Shown piece after piece: positions 48,401 to 60,900 of a stretch of 64,000 nucleotides of DNA. The notes under the pieces were generated by a model, which worked only from the letters and a program-made list of their open reading frames with translations, was not told where the DNA came from and ran no database searches. How positions within the stretch are numbered: the first letter of the stretch is position 1; each line of letters starts with the position of its first letter. The stretch spans positions 496,001-560,000 of the forward strand of contig NC_088314.1 in NCBI RefSeq assembly GCF_910592395.1. The letters are read 5' to 3'. This DNA comes from Lineus longissimus (lineage: Eukaryota > Nemertea > Pilidiophora > Heteronemertea > Lineidae). Position numbers and translations under genes: made by a program.

Positions 48401-51400
48401 AAGGGTTTACGTTGTCACTTCTCGTTTCACTCGTCACGAGTCAACTGACTTAGGCTTGGAAACACAACGTAAGGGTGAAAAGTGACCTCGTGAATCGTAT
48501 GTAACCCGCTCTGCGGAAATGACGTGTTCGTTCTTCATGTCACGCACGAAAGGTGAACAGTGACACACCATCAACTACATAATCGCAGCCGTACGGTCCC
48601 TCAGATCGTTTGCTGTTGATTTGCAAACTATTTTAGAATTAGATAACATTTGCATAGGTCAACAAGGGCTAAATGCTTGGGGCTACTGGCAACATCATAA
48701 CTAATAATCTCTCTAACATTGTGATAGCAACGTCACAGGCAGTGGCCTACCTCTCATTGAAATAGTCCAGGATCAAAATTCCAGTTCTTTAAAATAACAT
48801 CATAAATGTAATTGCCATTTCTTAATTGATCTCTCCGTTTGATTGACTGGCCTGTGACGTCGTTGATACATGTTTCTTACCACAAACGTTTAAAGAGTGC
48901 GCTTATTTGTAGTAAAATAACATAAACATTGTAATTGCTTAGCCAAATGTTTGGTGCCCTCTGAGGCGGAATGAGTGTAATTATACCACTTTGCGAGGGG
49001 TTAGGTGGTGATGGCTATAGTGCCAAAATAACATGCTCAACATTAGTAACAAACTCTTGCCAACCAACTGAAGACCAGAGACCCCCACAGACGGTCAAAA
49101 GTTATGAGAACACATGACTTCAAGTCTAGTGCTGAGTTCAGGAATTCAACTTTGGTAATCTCAGCCGCTGAAGGATTTACCTTTGGGCTCGTCGATGCCA
49201 ATCTCACATTTGGGCGTCTGTCGCCCAAGCTAAGCTTAAGACGATCCGCAGAAAGGACTCAACATTGATCTGGTTCCTTGTCGAACGTAGATGCCAACCG
49301 GGCAAAGAATGAGAATCACCTGCCCCTCCTTTAGCCTTTAGGAAGTTTTATCTAAAAAGAACCTCTTTGGTCAGTGTTACGTGACATCGGTGTACAATTG
49401 AACACTAAATCCTAGTGTTAACATGGACTTCAGTGTCCTTCAGTGAATGGGAAAGAGTGCTGATGATATGACGCCAACGGCCTCAAGGAATCGATATGAA
49501 TGTAAACATTGCCAAAAGACCTTAAACTGTTTGCCGCCAACGGGATTTTGGTGGAAGCCACTTAGGCGAATCTAACAAAACAATTAGCAATAACCTCACA
49601 ATAGACCAAAGTATGTTAATCCCCTAATTGGTAAACAACTTCTTAATTCAATTACTAAACCAATCGGGACATTCTTAACGATCTGATGACAGCCATAACG
49701 CTCGGTTGCCCTCACGAAGCACGACATTCAAATTAGTCAACAAAGGTGTTTTGATTTACTTTAATGAAAACATTCTTCTTGTCCATATTACTGCGGCAAT
49801 GTTTTGATGAGAGTTAGGATAGTGGTGTTCCTTTGACATCAAGGTTGTTGAGCACAATCTACAGTAAGTGCCTACTTTCCCACAACAAAGGCAAGGCAAG
49901 GATCAAATCTGCATGTGCCTGGCGACCTGGTTGCATCATCTGAAGAAGATACCTCAGCAAAACTATCGTGTAAGGCTTTTTCGCCATCTTCTGTCATTCT
50001 ATTGAAATCATTATCTGCCGGGGAAGGTTTCGACCTCACAAAGCTAAGTCATGAATAAAGATGTTCCTTTCTTGTTTAAGCTACCCTTAATTGAATTAAA
50101 ACGCTCCTTTCAACTGTGGGCGTGTGTGACGGAAATTCCTGTCACCACAACAGACGCGCCAGGTCGCTGCCGTGTCCTTCATGTCCCCTGAATGATCCCT
50201 TGGCAACCCGGACTGTCACGGGGCAGGCATACCTTAGCCAGAAGAACAACCTTTATGATATTCCTCTTGAAATCTTTGAAAGAAGCTCGATGATTGCATT
50301 GTCGATTCAAAGCTGTTCTTTCGGAGAAGAGGGCGGAATATTCCAACTATCTCGAAGTAACCCTTCTTCAATTATAACCGACATCTTTTTGGACAATGCA
50401 CGTATGACTTTATGCATGCTGTATGCAACTGTTTGCACTTAGGGACCTACATGTTCGGACGTAGCCCCTAGGTGAAACCGAAGAAGTTTTGTGGTTCAAT
50501 AGCACCTCCATGGTTTGACTAGTGAGTGACCGAAGTCTGGTTTTTATATCGACGACCGTTTAGTGACTCTGCTTAGGAGTGGCATTGGCAAAGGAGGATC
50601 TATCTGCAGCTCTCCGAATGGAGCTGAAAGGATGCGCTATGTCATCTATTAATCATGTCATTACGCAATGTTTCTTACGTAATAGTACAAAGGTAACATG
50701 AAAATATCCTCTAGCGAATGAAAATGAGTCAAGTCCATCGGCTTTTTCTTGAACTGCAAGAGTCATGAAGATTTACGACCACATTCCGACCGCAGGGTCG
50801 ACTTATAGGACAACCTTTCTAGATTTGGTGTAAAATATGACTCCGGGATGCGTAATAATGGCCGTCCGCCGTGTGTTGGCACTAATGAACGCGCAATAAT
50901 GATAACTAATGAGTGTTGTTGAGTAATCGCCTATTGTTGTCTTCGAAGAGAGGGACGCTTGATGACGCGATGATTGAGTTAAGATTGATGGCGGCCAGGT
51001 AAAGTGACGCAGAGGAATTTCCTGATAGATTCTGAATCGGTTTTAAAATTTCGAGTTCAAAAGTCAAAGTCCTGAAGTACTAAACGACGAGCAATGCAGA
51101 AGATACGTTTGAATGAGATTTCAAGTGGAAGGCAAGAATCAACGGTAAAGACGAACGTGCCTCCATGCTACTGGTGAACAACACAAATAATAAGCTGATT
51201 GAGATGTACAGTGGAACACCGCTAACACGACCACTCATGGGACCGAGGTTGAATGGTCGCGTTACCGGGGTGGTCACCGACCGGGGTTCCACTGCATTGT
51301 AGCCAAGTGCCATTGATTCAAACGGTGGCTACTTATCTCCTCCAAGCAGTAAATCCCGTCCCACACCAACGAAATCCAGTGATCTACATAGCTCAATGCA

Positions 51401-54400
51401 TTATCATAGTGTATTGATGACATCGCCACCACACATGGGTCCTAGGATGGCCAGAACATGCTTAGCTCATCCCAAACGTCACTTCAACATTATTTACTTC
51501 ATTCCTTATCGTAATATCAAGAGATATTTCCACTGTTTACCTGAAGGTTTCAAGTGTCATATCGCCTGCAATAATCTTATTAAAAGGGGCTAATAATAAT
51601 GTAATCAAGTGCTTGATGAGCGACCCATATACGGCCAATCATCAGCGGGGCGGTTGACATTCTGACCCCAGGTCACAGGAGCTGTCAACTCTGTCACATA
51701 TCTAATCATTTTCATCTCAGATGAAGACATCATACTTCTAAATTTTCAAACGTTGACAAAATTACAAAGGCAATACCAAGGATACAATGCTTGAAATTTT
51801 CCGTATGAATACCTTGAACACAAAGGGTGACAAATGTCATCATGATTGGATTATAATGAGTTGGTATGTCACCTTCCACGTGGTTTAGTCACCATGTTTA
51901 TGGTTCATAAGATTTATTAGCTTCCTGAGGTATTCCTACCTGCTAATAAGAGACACCTTGGTCTTCCGGTGATTCAGTCATCCATCATCAAGAATTAGCA
52001 TTTCTTGATAGAACGTTCTTTTAACATCACCATACCTTTTACATATCTCACAAGTACTATCACAACAATAGCATAGCAGTCCCAAAGAGGGTCTAGCTGG
52101 GGTTACTGCGACAGTACAGGGTGCGATCTCCCACCGATGAATTCCTCAACTGAGTTTCCATCTTTTCATTTTAGGTATCTAGGCGTTGCCTCCCTTGCCG
52201 GCTCGCTGCCAAACAAGGACGACGCCTGCTCGCAAACAACAGGACTGGTCAACCAACAGATAGAACTTTGTAAAGACAATCCGCAGGCTCTACCCTGCAT
52301 TCAAAATGGCGCAAAGCGAGGAATTCTCGAATGTTTCTTCCAGTTTCAGAATGAACGATGGAACTGTAGCCTCATTCAGAAACAGAGTGCCGGGTTTGGA
52401 CCCTTGATAAACAGACGTAAGTATTTGTACTTGCAACATCCCTCGGCCATGATAGTAATTAGTAATAGTGATAGTGATAAGTGTAATGATAGAATTTGAT
52501 GCCGTGGACGTGTAGAACCAGCGATTTCGGCGCTCCTGTCAGAAAGTGGTTTCTGTGGGAGGAGGGACTAAGCGTCATTGCCTTACATGAGATTGGATGC
52601 AAACAGTACACATCGGTACATTTCAGAACGTGAAGGTGATGGCCAGTGTTGCTTGCTTGCCTGTGCATAACAGTTGGATACGTACGATTGCTGGTGATGC
52701 CTTGCTCAAGAGCGTTATCTTGTTGAACTCAGTCTCCACACCTTCATACCGATGTTCAATTCATATATTTCATTTGTTAACACTCGTGATACTGCATACC
52801 ATGAATGCATCCAAATTCACCCTTGCATGACTGAAATCATGCCCAATGTATAGATTTCATCCACTAGATTTGATAGTTGTAGCAGGATAAAGTGGCGAGT
52901 ATGATACCTATTGAGGAATGAGACGTGGATGTCACATCTCTTTCTTGATACACAATCTTGTGTTTGCCTAGAGCCGCGGCCGATCAAAACCAACTTCGTT
53001 AGCATCTCAATAACACAGGAGTTGGTAATTCATTACTTGCCAAGTAGAGTTCAATTTATCTTAGCGGTGAATGCCGGCAGTGACAATGTCTTCAAAGGCG
53101 ATGTGAGCAGTCACAATGGTAGGTGACAGATCCATGTACCCTGCCGGTGTAATCAGACGGGAATTCAATGTGGACCCCATCCGAACAAGATTGCTACATG
53201 ACCGAGGTAGATTGGGGCGCCGGTCCGTGAAAGCGTTCATTGGCATGGACATCATGCGTGGACATGGCCATGAGATACGTTTGTAAAGACAGTTGTACCA
53301 CCGAAGATTAGCTGGCACGATTCTGCCTGTTTTCCTTTGCAATTCATTTAGGAAGGCAGCCACTACTATTTCAATTGAAATGATAAATAATACGGGTTTG
53401 TGAAAAGTGTGTGGACTGTGCGTTTGGAGAAGTCTCCCCCACAAATCTGTAGATTTGAAGGCCAATCACGTAGACTGACCAAAACTACTGGCACTGGAAG
53501 ACCTTCTTCAAAAATCTCCATCAGAATCAATGTTCTAGATTTCTTCCTCGTAACATGCAACATTAGGCCATTAAGGCGGGTAGCGGACCCTTGCAAGGCG
53601 CCAGCATCTCATATGAACGTAGTACATTCATCATTAGGGCGATACGTGCTCCAACAAGACTCTTTCGGATAATCTCCACCGTGTCAGACATGAACCAGCG
53701 TCGGTCCCTTTCATTCATCCCTTATCATCATATCTACAACCATACTGCTGCCAGTAAGGAGGCATCGTTCATCAAAGGGCGTCGGTCGCAGCAATGGTGC
53801 CGCGGACCCTCACTCTCTTGTTTGGTACAATCATTTGGCAGTTAATCAGATTTGCATAGAGGCGTCTCCTGTCAAAGTATACCGTTGCCACCCCAATGTT
53901 CCTTTCTAAACCTGCTAATAGACATTCATTCTCCCGAAGCAATCCAGCCTGCGAGAAAGGAGTATCTTTTATCAACTTAGAGATCACTTCAATACAGTTC
54001 CAGTTACGACTTCTTTTCGAGATGGTAGGCTGGAAAGAAGGCCAAAACACTGGTCGTGCGAAATTTCAACATCTTTTTTTTTCTTCAGGAACCAAGGAGA
54101 CGGCATTTATCTACGCGGTGACGAGTGCAGGGGTGGTCCATGCCGTCACACAGTCCTGTAGCGCGGGAAACCTCACTGACTGTTCCTGTTTCGACATGAA
54201 GGACCACAAATTCCCGGGAAGCATACAGAAACGAGGCGAGCCGGGTGCAACGGAAATTTGGAAGTGGGGCGGGTGTAGCGATAATGTGGAATATGGGATT
54301 TGGTTTGGCCGGACTTTCGTAGATGCATCAGAGACTATGCAAACTCTGGATGGAAAGGGCGTAAAAAATATGGTGAATCTCCACAATAATGAGGCAGGAA

Positions 54401-56802
54401 GAAAGGTATGAATAGTATGAATGTTGGTTCCTGGTCGTGCGACAGGTGGCTAAAAGGAATCGGAATCCAAAATGACCACCATTACCCAAAAATGGCAACC
54501 ACTAAATTACCAAAATCACTCGGGTTCTGCGCAGTTGTGAGTGGTTTGTGCTGTTTAGACAACTTGATTGTTTGATTTCAACAAAACCTGCCCTCAATTC
54601 GCCAATCTACAAGACAGGAACATTTCCTTCTGATAAGGGTGACGGAGATAAGTGAGCTGGGGACACTGTAGCGTATTCTGAGAGTGCATTTTGTCCAGGT
54701 CTCTGTGACAAGGTGTATTCAAGCCAATTTACTTAGTAGTTTAAATATTGACAGTCATGATATCCACAACTTCATCGCCACCATTCAAAACACTCAATAC
54801 AGTATTAATTGAGTTTAAAAGTTTATTCACAAAATCACGAAATGGCCAATCCTAATTTGTTTATTTCTTGATAATTAGAAAACATGATGCTTGGTCACAT
54901 TTAGTGGCACATGACACGGAGAATGAGTTATAGTGATTTCTAACAGGCAATGCGAGGTCACAACAGCCATTCTTGCAGTGCGCTCCAAGGCTATGAGCAT
55001 GAATGTCACCCTCACGACAACTGATGGCGAAATCTCTCACAGGTCATAAGCCTTTGGTCAAACCGACGGGCTGTCCGAATTGAAATCTTACTAAATCTCT
55101 GGACGTGAATGGAGTAATTCAAACAGTTGTTTCAACAACCACCCCAACTTTCAGAATAAGAAAGGAAGAATTCTTTGTTTTGTTTCCATTACTGGTGTCC
55201 TTTATTTGACTTCATGAAGTGTCAGTCGAAGGCAAAACCTCTGAGAAGTATGTTTTATTGAACCAATCATTCCTATCTCCTATATGACATAGCCACTGGT
55301 TATAGCCTTCAGCCAAAAATGACAACTTTATAATCCGTCAAGGCAAACCTGACATCCTCAAAAAGCTTTTGGAGACTGAAGATCATGTGAATGTCCTCCA
55401 GTTATCATGCAGTTCGTTGGTGAAAATAGCATTATTATGAAATTGTTGGCAACATCAGGTTACATCTCCAGAGGATTCTTATAGATTCATATTCAGTTTT
55501 GTATGTACAATCTCTACAATATTCTTGTAAGATTTGTGAATGCTAGCCCATCTCATGTCACGTCCCCACACACTGGCATGAATATCAATTGGAGTCTTCG
55601 TACCAAACGTAAACAAACCAAATCTCATGTTGAATGACCTCCCTTACTTTTACGACACCGATAATATCACCTAACTTAGATTATGACAAAACATGTCTAC
55701 AAATAATCCTTATTGAACAAATTCAACAGGCTCCGTGACAAACTCCCAAACATACACGTCCAGGACACAAGAAAGCTTTCTCTCTCTCTGAATAGAGGTG
55801 GTTTTTTTATGGCAAAAACATCAAGATGCGCTGAGATAGAACTCACCAAGTGTGACCAGGCATTATCATCATGATTTATGTTGTATTATTGGTGGGTGAC
55901 ACGTGCCAATCATAGATTGCTCAAGAATTCCGATGACACTGGCGAGAACTTTCTATCACAGGAAATGCTTACACCCAGCAAATTGTACCAGCATTGCCAG
56001 CATTTTAACTCACTGACTTGGTATATGACGGCCACTAACTACCCTCGACAGCCCGAAATATTGTCCCTCGCAATCGACCGATTTGCCATCAAGATACGGC
56101 GGATCATCGGCAGTGCAGCAACATATTTCAAGATGGCGTTGGTGCAAGCAATCATTGCCTGTTCCAATGAATCCGCCCAAGCTGGGTAAATCTCACGTTT
56201 CTCTCGTGATCAGACGGGCAATACGGGCCTGGCCTGTCGAGGTACCAAGTCGCGACTATTATTCAAATAGTTCAAAATTCTTCCTTTCTCTCTAAAGGGC
56301 AACGTCAATGTTTTATTGAATTTATTTTCTCTTCCAGCTCATACAACAAGGCATGAAGATAAAGTGTCGCTGCCACGGCGTCTCGGGTTCATGTACGGTG
56401 AAGACGTGTTGGCGGACCATGCCCACATTCCGGGACATTGGTGATCTGCTGAAAAAGAAGTACGAACATTCCATCCAGGTGGCGCCGCGATCGAGGAAGA
56501 AACTGAGAAGGAAAGAAAAGGAGTTACGGAAAATGAAAATTCCAGGGGAAGATTTAGTGTTTTCTGATCATTCGCCGGATTATTGCCGCCCTGATCAGAA
56601 GCGGGGAATCATAGGGACAAGGGGGAGGGAGTGTAATAAGACATCTATTGGCCCCGACAGTTGTAACTTGTTGTGTTGCGGACGAGGTTATAATACCCGA
56701 ATTGTCCGCAAGGTGGAGCGATGTCAGTGTAAGTTTGTTTGGTGCTGCTACGTGAAGTGTAAGATCTGCGAATCAATGATTGACAGATATACTTGCAAGT
56801 GA
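45482..56802 (+). CDS. Wnt16: Wnt16 secreted signalling ligand
   Basis: Four exons join in phases 2, 1 and 0: 45482-45570, 52175-52416, 54089-54405 and 56338-56802, giving 370 aa (human WNT16 has 365). The first exon supplies a signal peptide ([14 protein letters not shown]) and ETWM, which joins YLGVASL. Landmarks: [14 protein letters not shown], an N-glycosylation site in [38 protein letters not shown] with the lipid-acceptor Ser at about residue 232, and a tail [24 protein letters not shown] ending in [11 protein letters not shown]. The tail and the HVERC/KVERC region mark the Wnt16 subfamily rather than Wnt7 or Wnt2. It is secreted and signals through Frizzled receptors. A second in-frame ATG at 45500 is an equally good start. 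Intron 1 is 6.6 kb. Confidence 0.95.
48388..48590. mobile_element. MITE-like family 1, copy in Wnt16 intron 1
   Basis: About 203 bp in the opposite orientation to the copies at 35511 and 39454. Ends GGCCGGAGTTATAAAGGG and CATAATCGCAGCC; core GTGAATCGTATGTAACCCGC and GTTCTTCATGTCACGC. Confidence 0.75.
51208..51300. mobile_element. Short hairpin element, family 2
   Basis: About 93 bp with inverted ends TACAGTGGAACACCG and CGGGGTTCCACTGCA, and an inner GAATGGTCGCGTTACCGGGG. A related fragment (GAATGGTCACGTTACCGGGG) lies near 59140 and end-like pieces near 31404 and 62906. Non-coding, in Wnt16 intron 1. Confidence 0.65.
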
Positions 56803-57190
56803 GCCACGACATAATGGCATAATCAGTGTTTTATTTTACGAAACGGACGGACATTCACAATGTACACCCGTGTCGTCACAACCATAGCAGCTAAACTAAA
56901 AGCGCACAAACGGTGAGCGCGCACACTGCGTAAAGTGCGTCTCCAAACCGTGTTTAGCGCCACTAACACTTTAAGTGGAAACTGGACAATCATTATCTAA
57001 CTATATTCAGTGTGCAAATAAGGGTGTGGTATGGACTGGCTGGATGCATCGTGAGTGTGAACTTGGCTACAAAACTTAAAGTGATGGCTAAATGAACAAC
57101 AATGCCATCTGGGGAAGATAACAAGAAAGATTTGCGAGTTTGATATGTTCCGCTGGCCCGCTTTCAGCCGCTACAGGTGGTGCATGTACC

Positions 57191-57455
57191 AATAAATGGC
57201 TGTTGTTGGACTATACATATGATTAAATAACTGCAGACATTGAGGTTCGAATGGGGAAGGTATAGGGTGTTAAATGATGGCAACAAGTCAGAGATTGAAA
57301 GAGAATCGCATATTTGCCATTGACCTCATTCAAATGAAAATAAAGTACAAGTTTGCACAAGAATGGCAGATGTTTCGACACTGCATTGAAAACCTTCATT
57401 TACAAAGAACTGCTAACACTACCTTTCGTCTATTATGTAAAAAGTGTAAAATAAA
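57191..57455 (+). terminator. Two candidate polyadenylation signals of Wnt16
   Basis: AATAAA at 57191-57196 and again at 57450-57455, 390 and 650 bases after the Wnt16 stop. Which is used cannot be told. Confidence 0.45.
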
Positions 57456-57928
57456 GATATCATAATTCTGAAATATCGACACGTTACTTATAATTATAAC
57501 TCACACCTACTTACCTGTGGAGCCTGCAGCTTGATCGGGAACGCGAGTTAATAGCAATATAATGGCACCAAATTTATAGAGCGGATCCAGGCCCCATGGG
57601 GAACACTTCCAAGAAGGGACAAACGGAAAGAATATCCACACAACCAGGTCCACACCAGGTACAGCATTATGTCAATATCAGAGGTTTACTGAAGGGATGA
57701 GGTAAGAGCTCTATTGCTCGGAAGGCATACTGAACTTCCAGCGGTATCCGTAGCCTCCGCCCATACGCGCGATGTTATGTGAATACTTAGAGGGTCAGGG
57801 TTTACACTCTTTTATCCAAGGCCCGTTTATACTACGCGACGGGACGCGTTATCGCTCATCCTACGTCCATCGTGCATGAGAACAACAGAGCTTCTCCTAC
57901 TATAGGGTTATGTGCAGAACAGAACGGA

Positions 57929-57997
57929 ATGGAACCAAATAACCAGCTCAAGCACAAGATTGACCTCATGCGCAAGAAGAAGCAACCCCAGTTGGGG
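57929..57997 (+). other. Possible start exon of an unidentified plus-strand gene
   Basis: An ATG opens 23 codons (MEPNNQLKHKIDLMRKKKQP and on) ending at a strong donor, TTGGGG|gtaagt, in phase 0. The sequence looks like the start of a coiled or basic protein but matches no family I can name. No following plus-strand exon was found before the window ends, so chance remains likely. Confidence 0.25.
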
Positions 57998-60900
57998 GTA
58001 AGTCCCGCTTATGCCCTAAATATATATCGCAAATTGTGTCTAATACCTCCCATTTGTCGCATTTTCCACGAGCAACTGGACTTTACCACGGTATGACGTA
58101 AAGTTTCAACGTAGGCAATATTACAGCCTGAGATAGGCAAAATGATTGTCACAATCAGTGACTTGGGCATGAATTAAAAACTGATAAACATGGAAAACGA
58201 AGGTCCGATATCAGCAGCCTCAGCCGCATAACACTATAAACCCAACGGAACATTTGTACAGAACGCCGATGTTGAATGCCGCCGATGAACCACCTGTTAG
58301 TGAGGTCTCTTTTGGATTGCTGCAATGTACACTATTAAGTGATACACAATGATAGAGCGCTCGCTTTCTGGCCGTATATTTATCCTAGTTTTCATTTCCG
58401 TCGATTAGAAGGGTTGAGAGGCGATCTCGGGAGGATACGGCAAGGTGCAAGTGAGGTTTTACTAACAAGCTAGGTAAGTAGAAACCTGGATATCTTATTT
58501 AATCTCGGTGTAAACGGCGGCCACTTGTTGATTGAGCGCTTACAGACCCGTTAGTGATACGATGGGAGCGTACATTTCGTTAGTACTGTAGGCATGTGTG
58601 CGTACAGCATAGCAGATGGCTAAGCCCCATGTAGTTTAGACTTGTCGCCGATGAATTTGAGGCTGCGGCACAAAGCGTATTAAATAGGCCTATTTATTTG
58701 AAAGACTCTGATGTTAGGAAGCCCAACATGAAAGGAATCTCCTAGGGGCCTACTAATTGTGTAAGGTGGCATCAGAATTGGCTCCGAGTTCACTGAACAG
58801 TGTTGGTATTCGAATTGGCTCAGAGTCGGGTTGTATGCTCATGTTCATTGTGAGGATTCTCCGGCATATCTTGCCATCTTCTCAGAAACTGCTCAGTTAT
58901 TACTCTGCATCAATGGGATTCTCTTTGTTTATCTGCCTTCCTCTCAGCCAAAGACAGTTTTACTATTCTCTTAGAGTGGGAGTGGGCTATCGTATCAACA
59001 GAGTCTGGTTTGCTATCGTTTGTGAATCCTTCCAAGAATACCACTGGCTAAAAGCTACGTGTGGGTTAGGTTCATTAAGTGCAAAGTAAGTACAATGCCT
59101 GAAGTTCAATTTGCTGCCAGAGCTGATAATGGACTGAGGTTGAATGGTCACGTTACCGGGGTTGTCGCGTTAGTGAAGTTGAAAATCCGGGGACAAAATG
59201 CATGATTAGGTTTTCCCGCCAAAATTGTTGAATTTTTTCAAAAGTTCAAAATTTTTAAAAGAATTTCAAAGTCAAAAAAGTTTTGGGACTGATTATTTTG
59301 GTTCATTTTGAGCAGAAAACAAAAACCAGTGAAAAAAATTTTTGGACTCGGAAATTTTTTCATCCTTCTAATTCTGAAAATGTTTGTACTATCAAGTGCG
59401 CATTATGTGTCATCTTAACAAGACCAGAACCTGCTGTACAACAATATATAAGTTCCTGTTTATTATACATACCATTATCCATTCATCTTTAGTTGAAACC
59501 AATCCAATACCAATCTCGTGTCTCCTTGATTAAGACGGTGCTTGGGCAACTGTCATCTCCTTCTCTAAAACAGCTCTCCCTGCTTCTATTTGAAGCATCT
59601 TCAACACTGAATTTATCTTAAACGGCACAGAATTCATCTTAACAGTACCGAACTACACTTCCAAATAGTATGGCTTCACTGACATCAGTTTAAAGGTGTT
59701 GGTTCTCTTGGTTGTGTAGTGATGACTCTTGCTGGCATGATGCAGATTGGCTTGTAGAGTCATTCAGTTTAAGGGTCCACACAACAACAATATTGAAATT
59801 CATATTTGATTCGTGCTTGCATAATCCAAAAATTTCAGATTCAAATTCAAATTTCAAATTGTGTATATTGAAAAAACTCACCTTGTCTTTAACTGAATGC
59901 ATCAGTGTGCTCTCCTCAGGAAGAAATATTGGCATGTTGCAGGAAGTCTTCCACAGCTTTCGTATTCCAATGGTATAAATAAACATGAACGAAACTGAGA
60001 TCGATGTCTACTTGAAACCTTATGAAGAAATCCGAATGCATCACTGCAGTGACTGCATATTGCTTCTGTGACTGGCTGAGATTTTCTAAGGCGAGATGTG
60101 TTTGTGGAGAGGAACCTGTTTGTCCGAAACTTATGTCAAAGCGTAGTTGTCTGAAGGTAATGAGTATTCATTGACAGAAGCTTGGTATAGTCTTGAGTTT
60201 ATGAGAAAAGTGTATCTCTCTGAATGTTATGACCTGTATCATTGAGCTTGGTCTTCTGGGACTATGGTTAAAAGAAGTTTATCTATAAATGCAAGTAATG
60301 AGTTAGTAATCAATAACAGTGCTATTGAAGGAGTCAGATTTCGCAGGTCATTTGAATGTTGCTTGGTGCTTGAATGAAAGATACTGGGTTACATGTACTT
60401 TGTCATGTTAAAAGGTAGAGACAGCCTCCACCTTCACACCAGGTTAGCCGAAATTTTGATAAAAACTAAATTCCTCGACCAAACCTCTTGCTTACCTTTG
60501 AACAAGTACCAGGGTTGAGCTCCTTTTTACCAAGCTGCAGGTCTGATTCAACCCAAGGGATTATTTCAGTTAAGGTCCGTTAAGAAATCAAATTAAGGAA
60601 AGTAACCTTGGAGTACTGAAGCTTCCTCGGGGAAATTTCTCTTGTAGCATAACTGGATTTTGTTGACTTGAAGATGGCTGATGGTCCTCTTGGGGGAAGT
60701 TATTCCATTTCTTAATGTGGTTTGTAGGATGAAGTGGATCATGTGAGAATCGAGGAATTATCAAGGTGGGTGTCTGACTGACGATCAAGGCATACTGGTG
60801 GGCCATGTCAATGTATTGAAATTAAAAAAAATGTGTTTTTATTAATTGCTACAACTGAATGTAGAGTATAATCATTCTCGTTGTATCCCAATCCATCACT

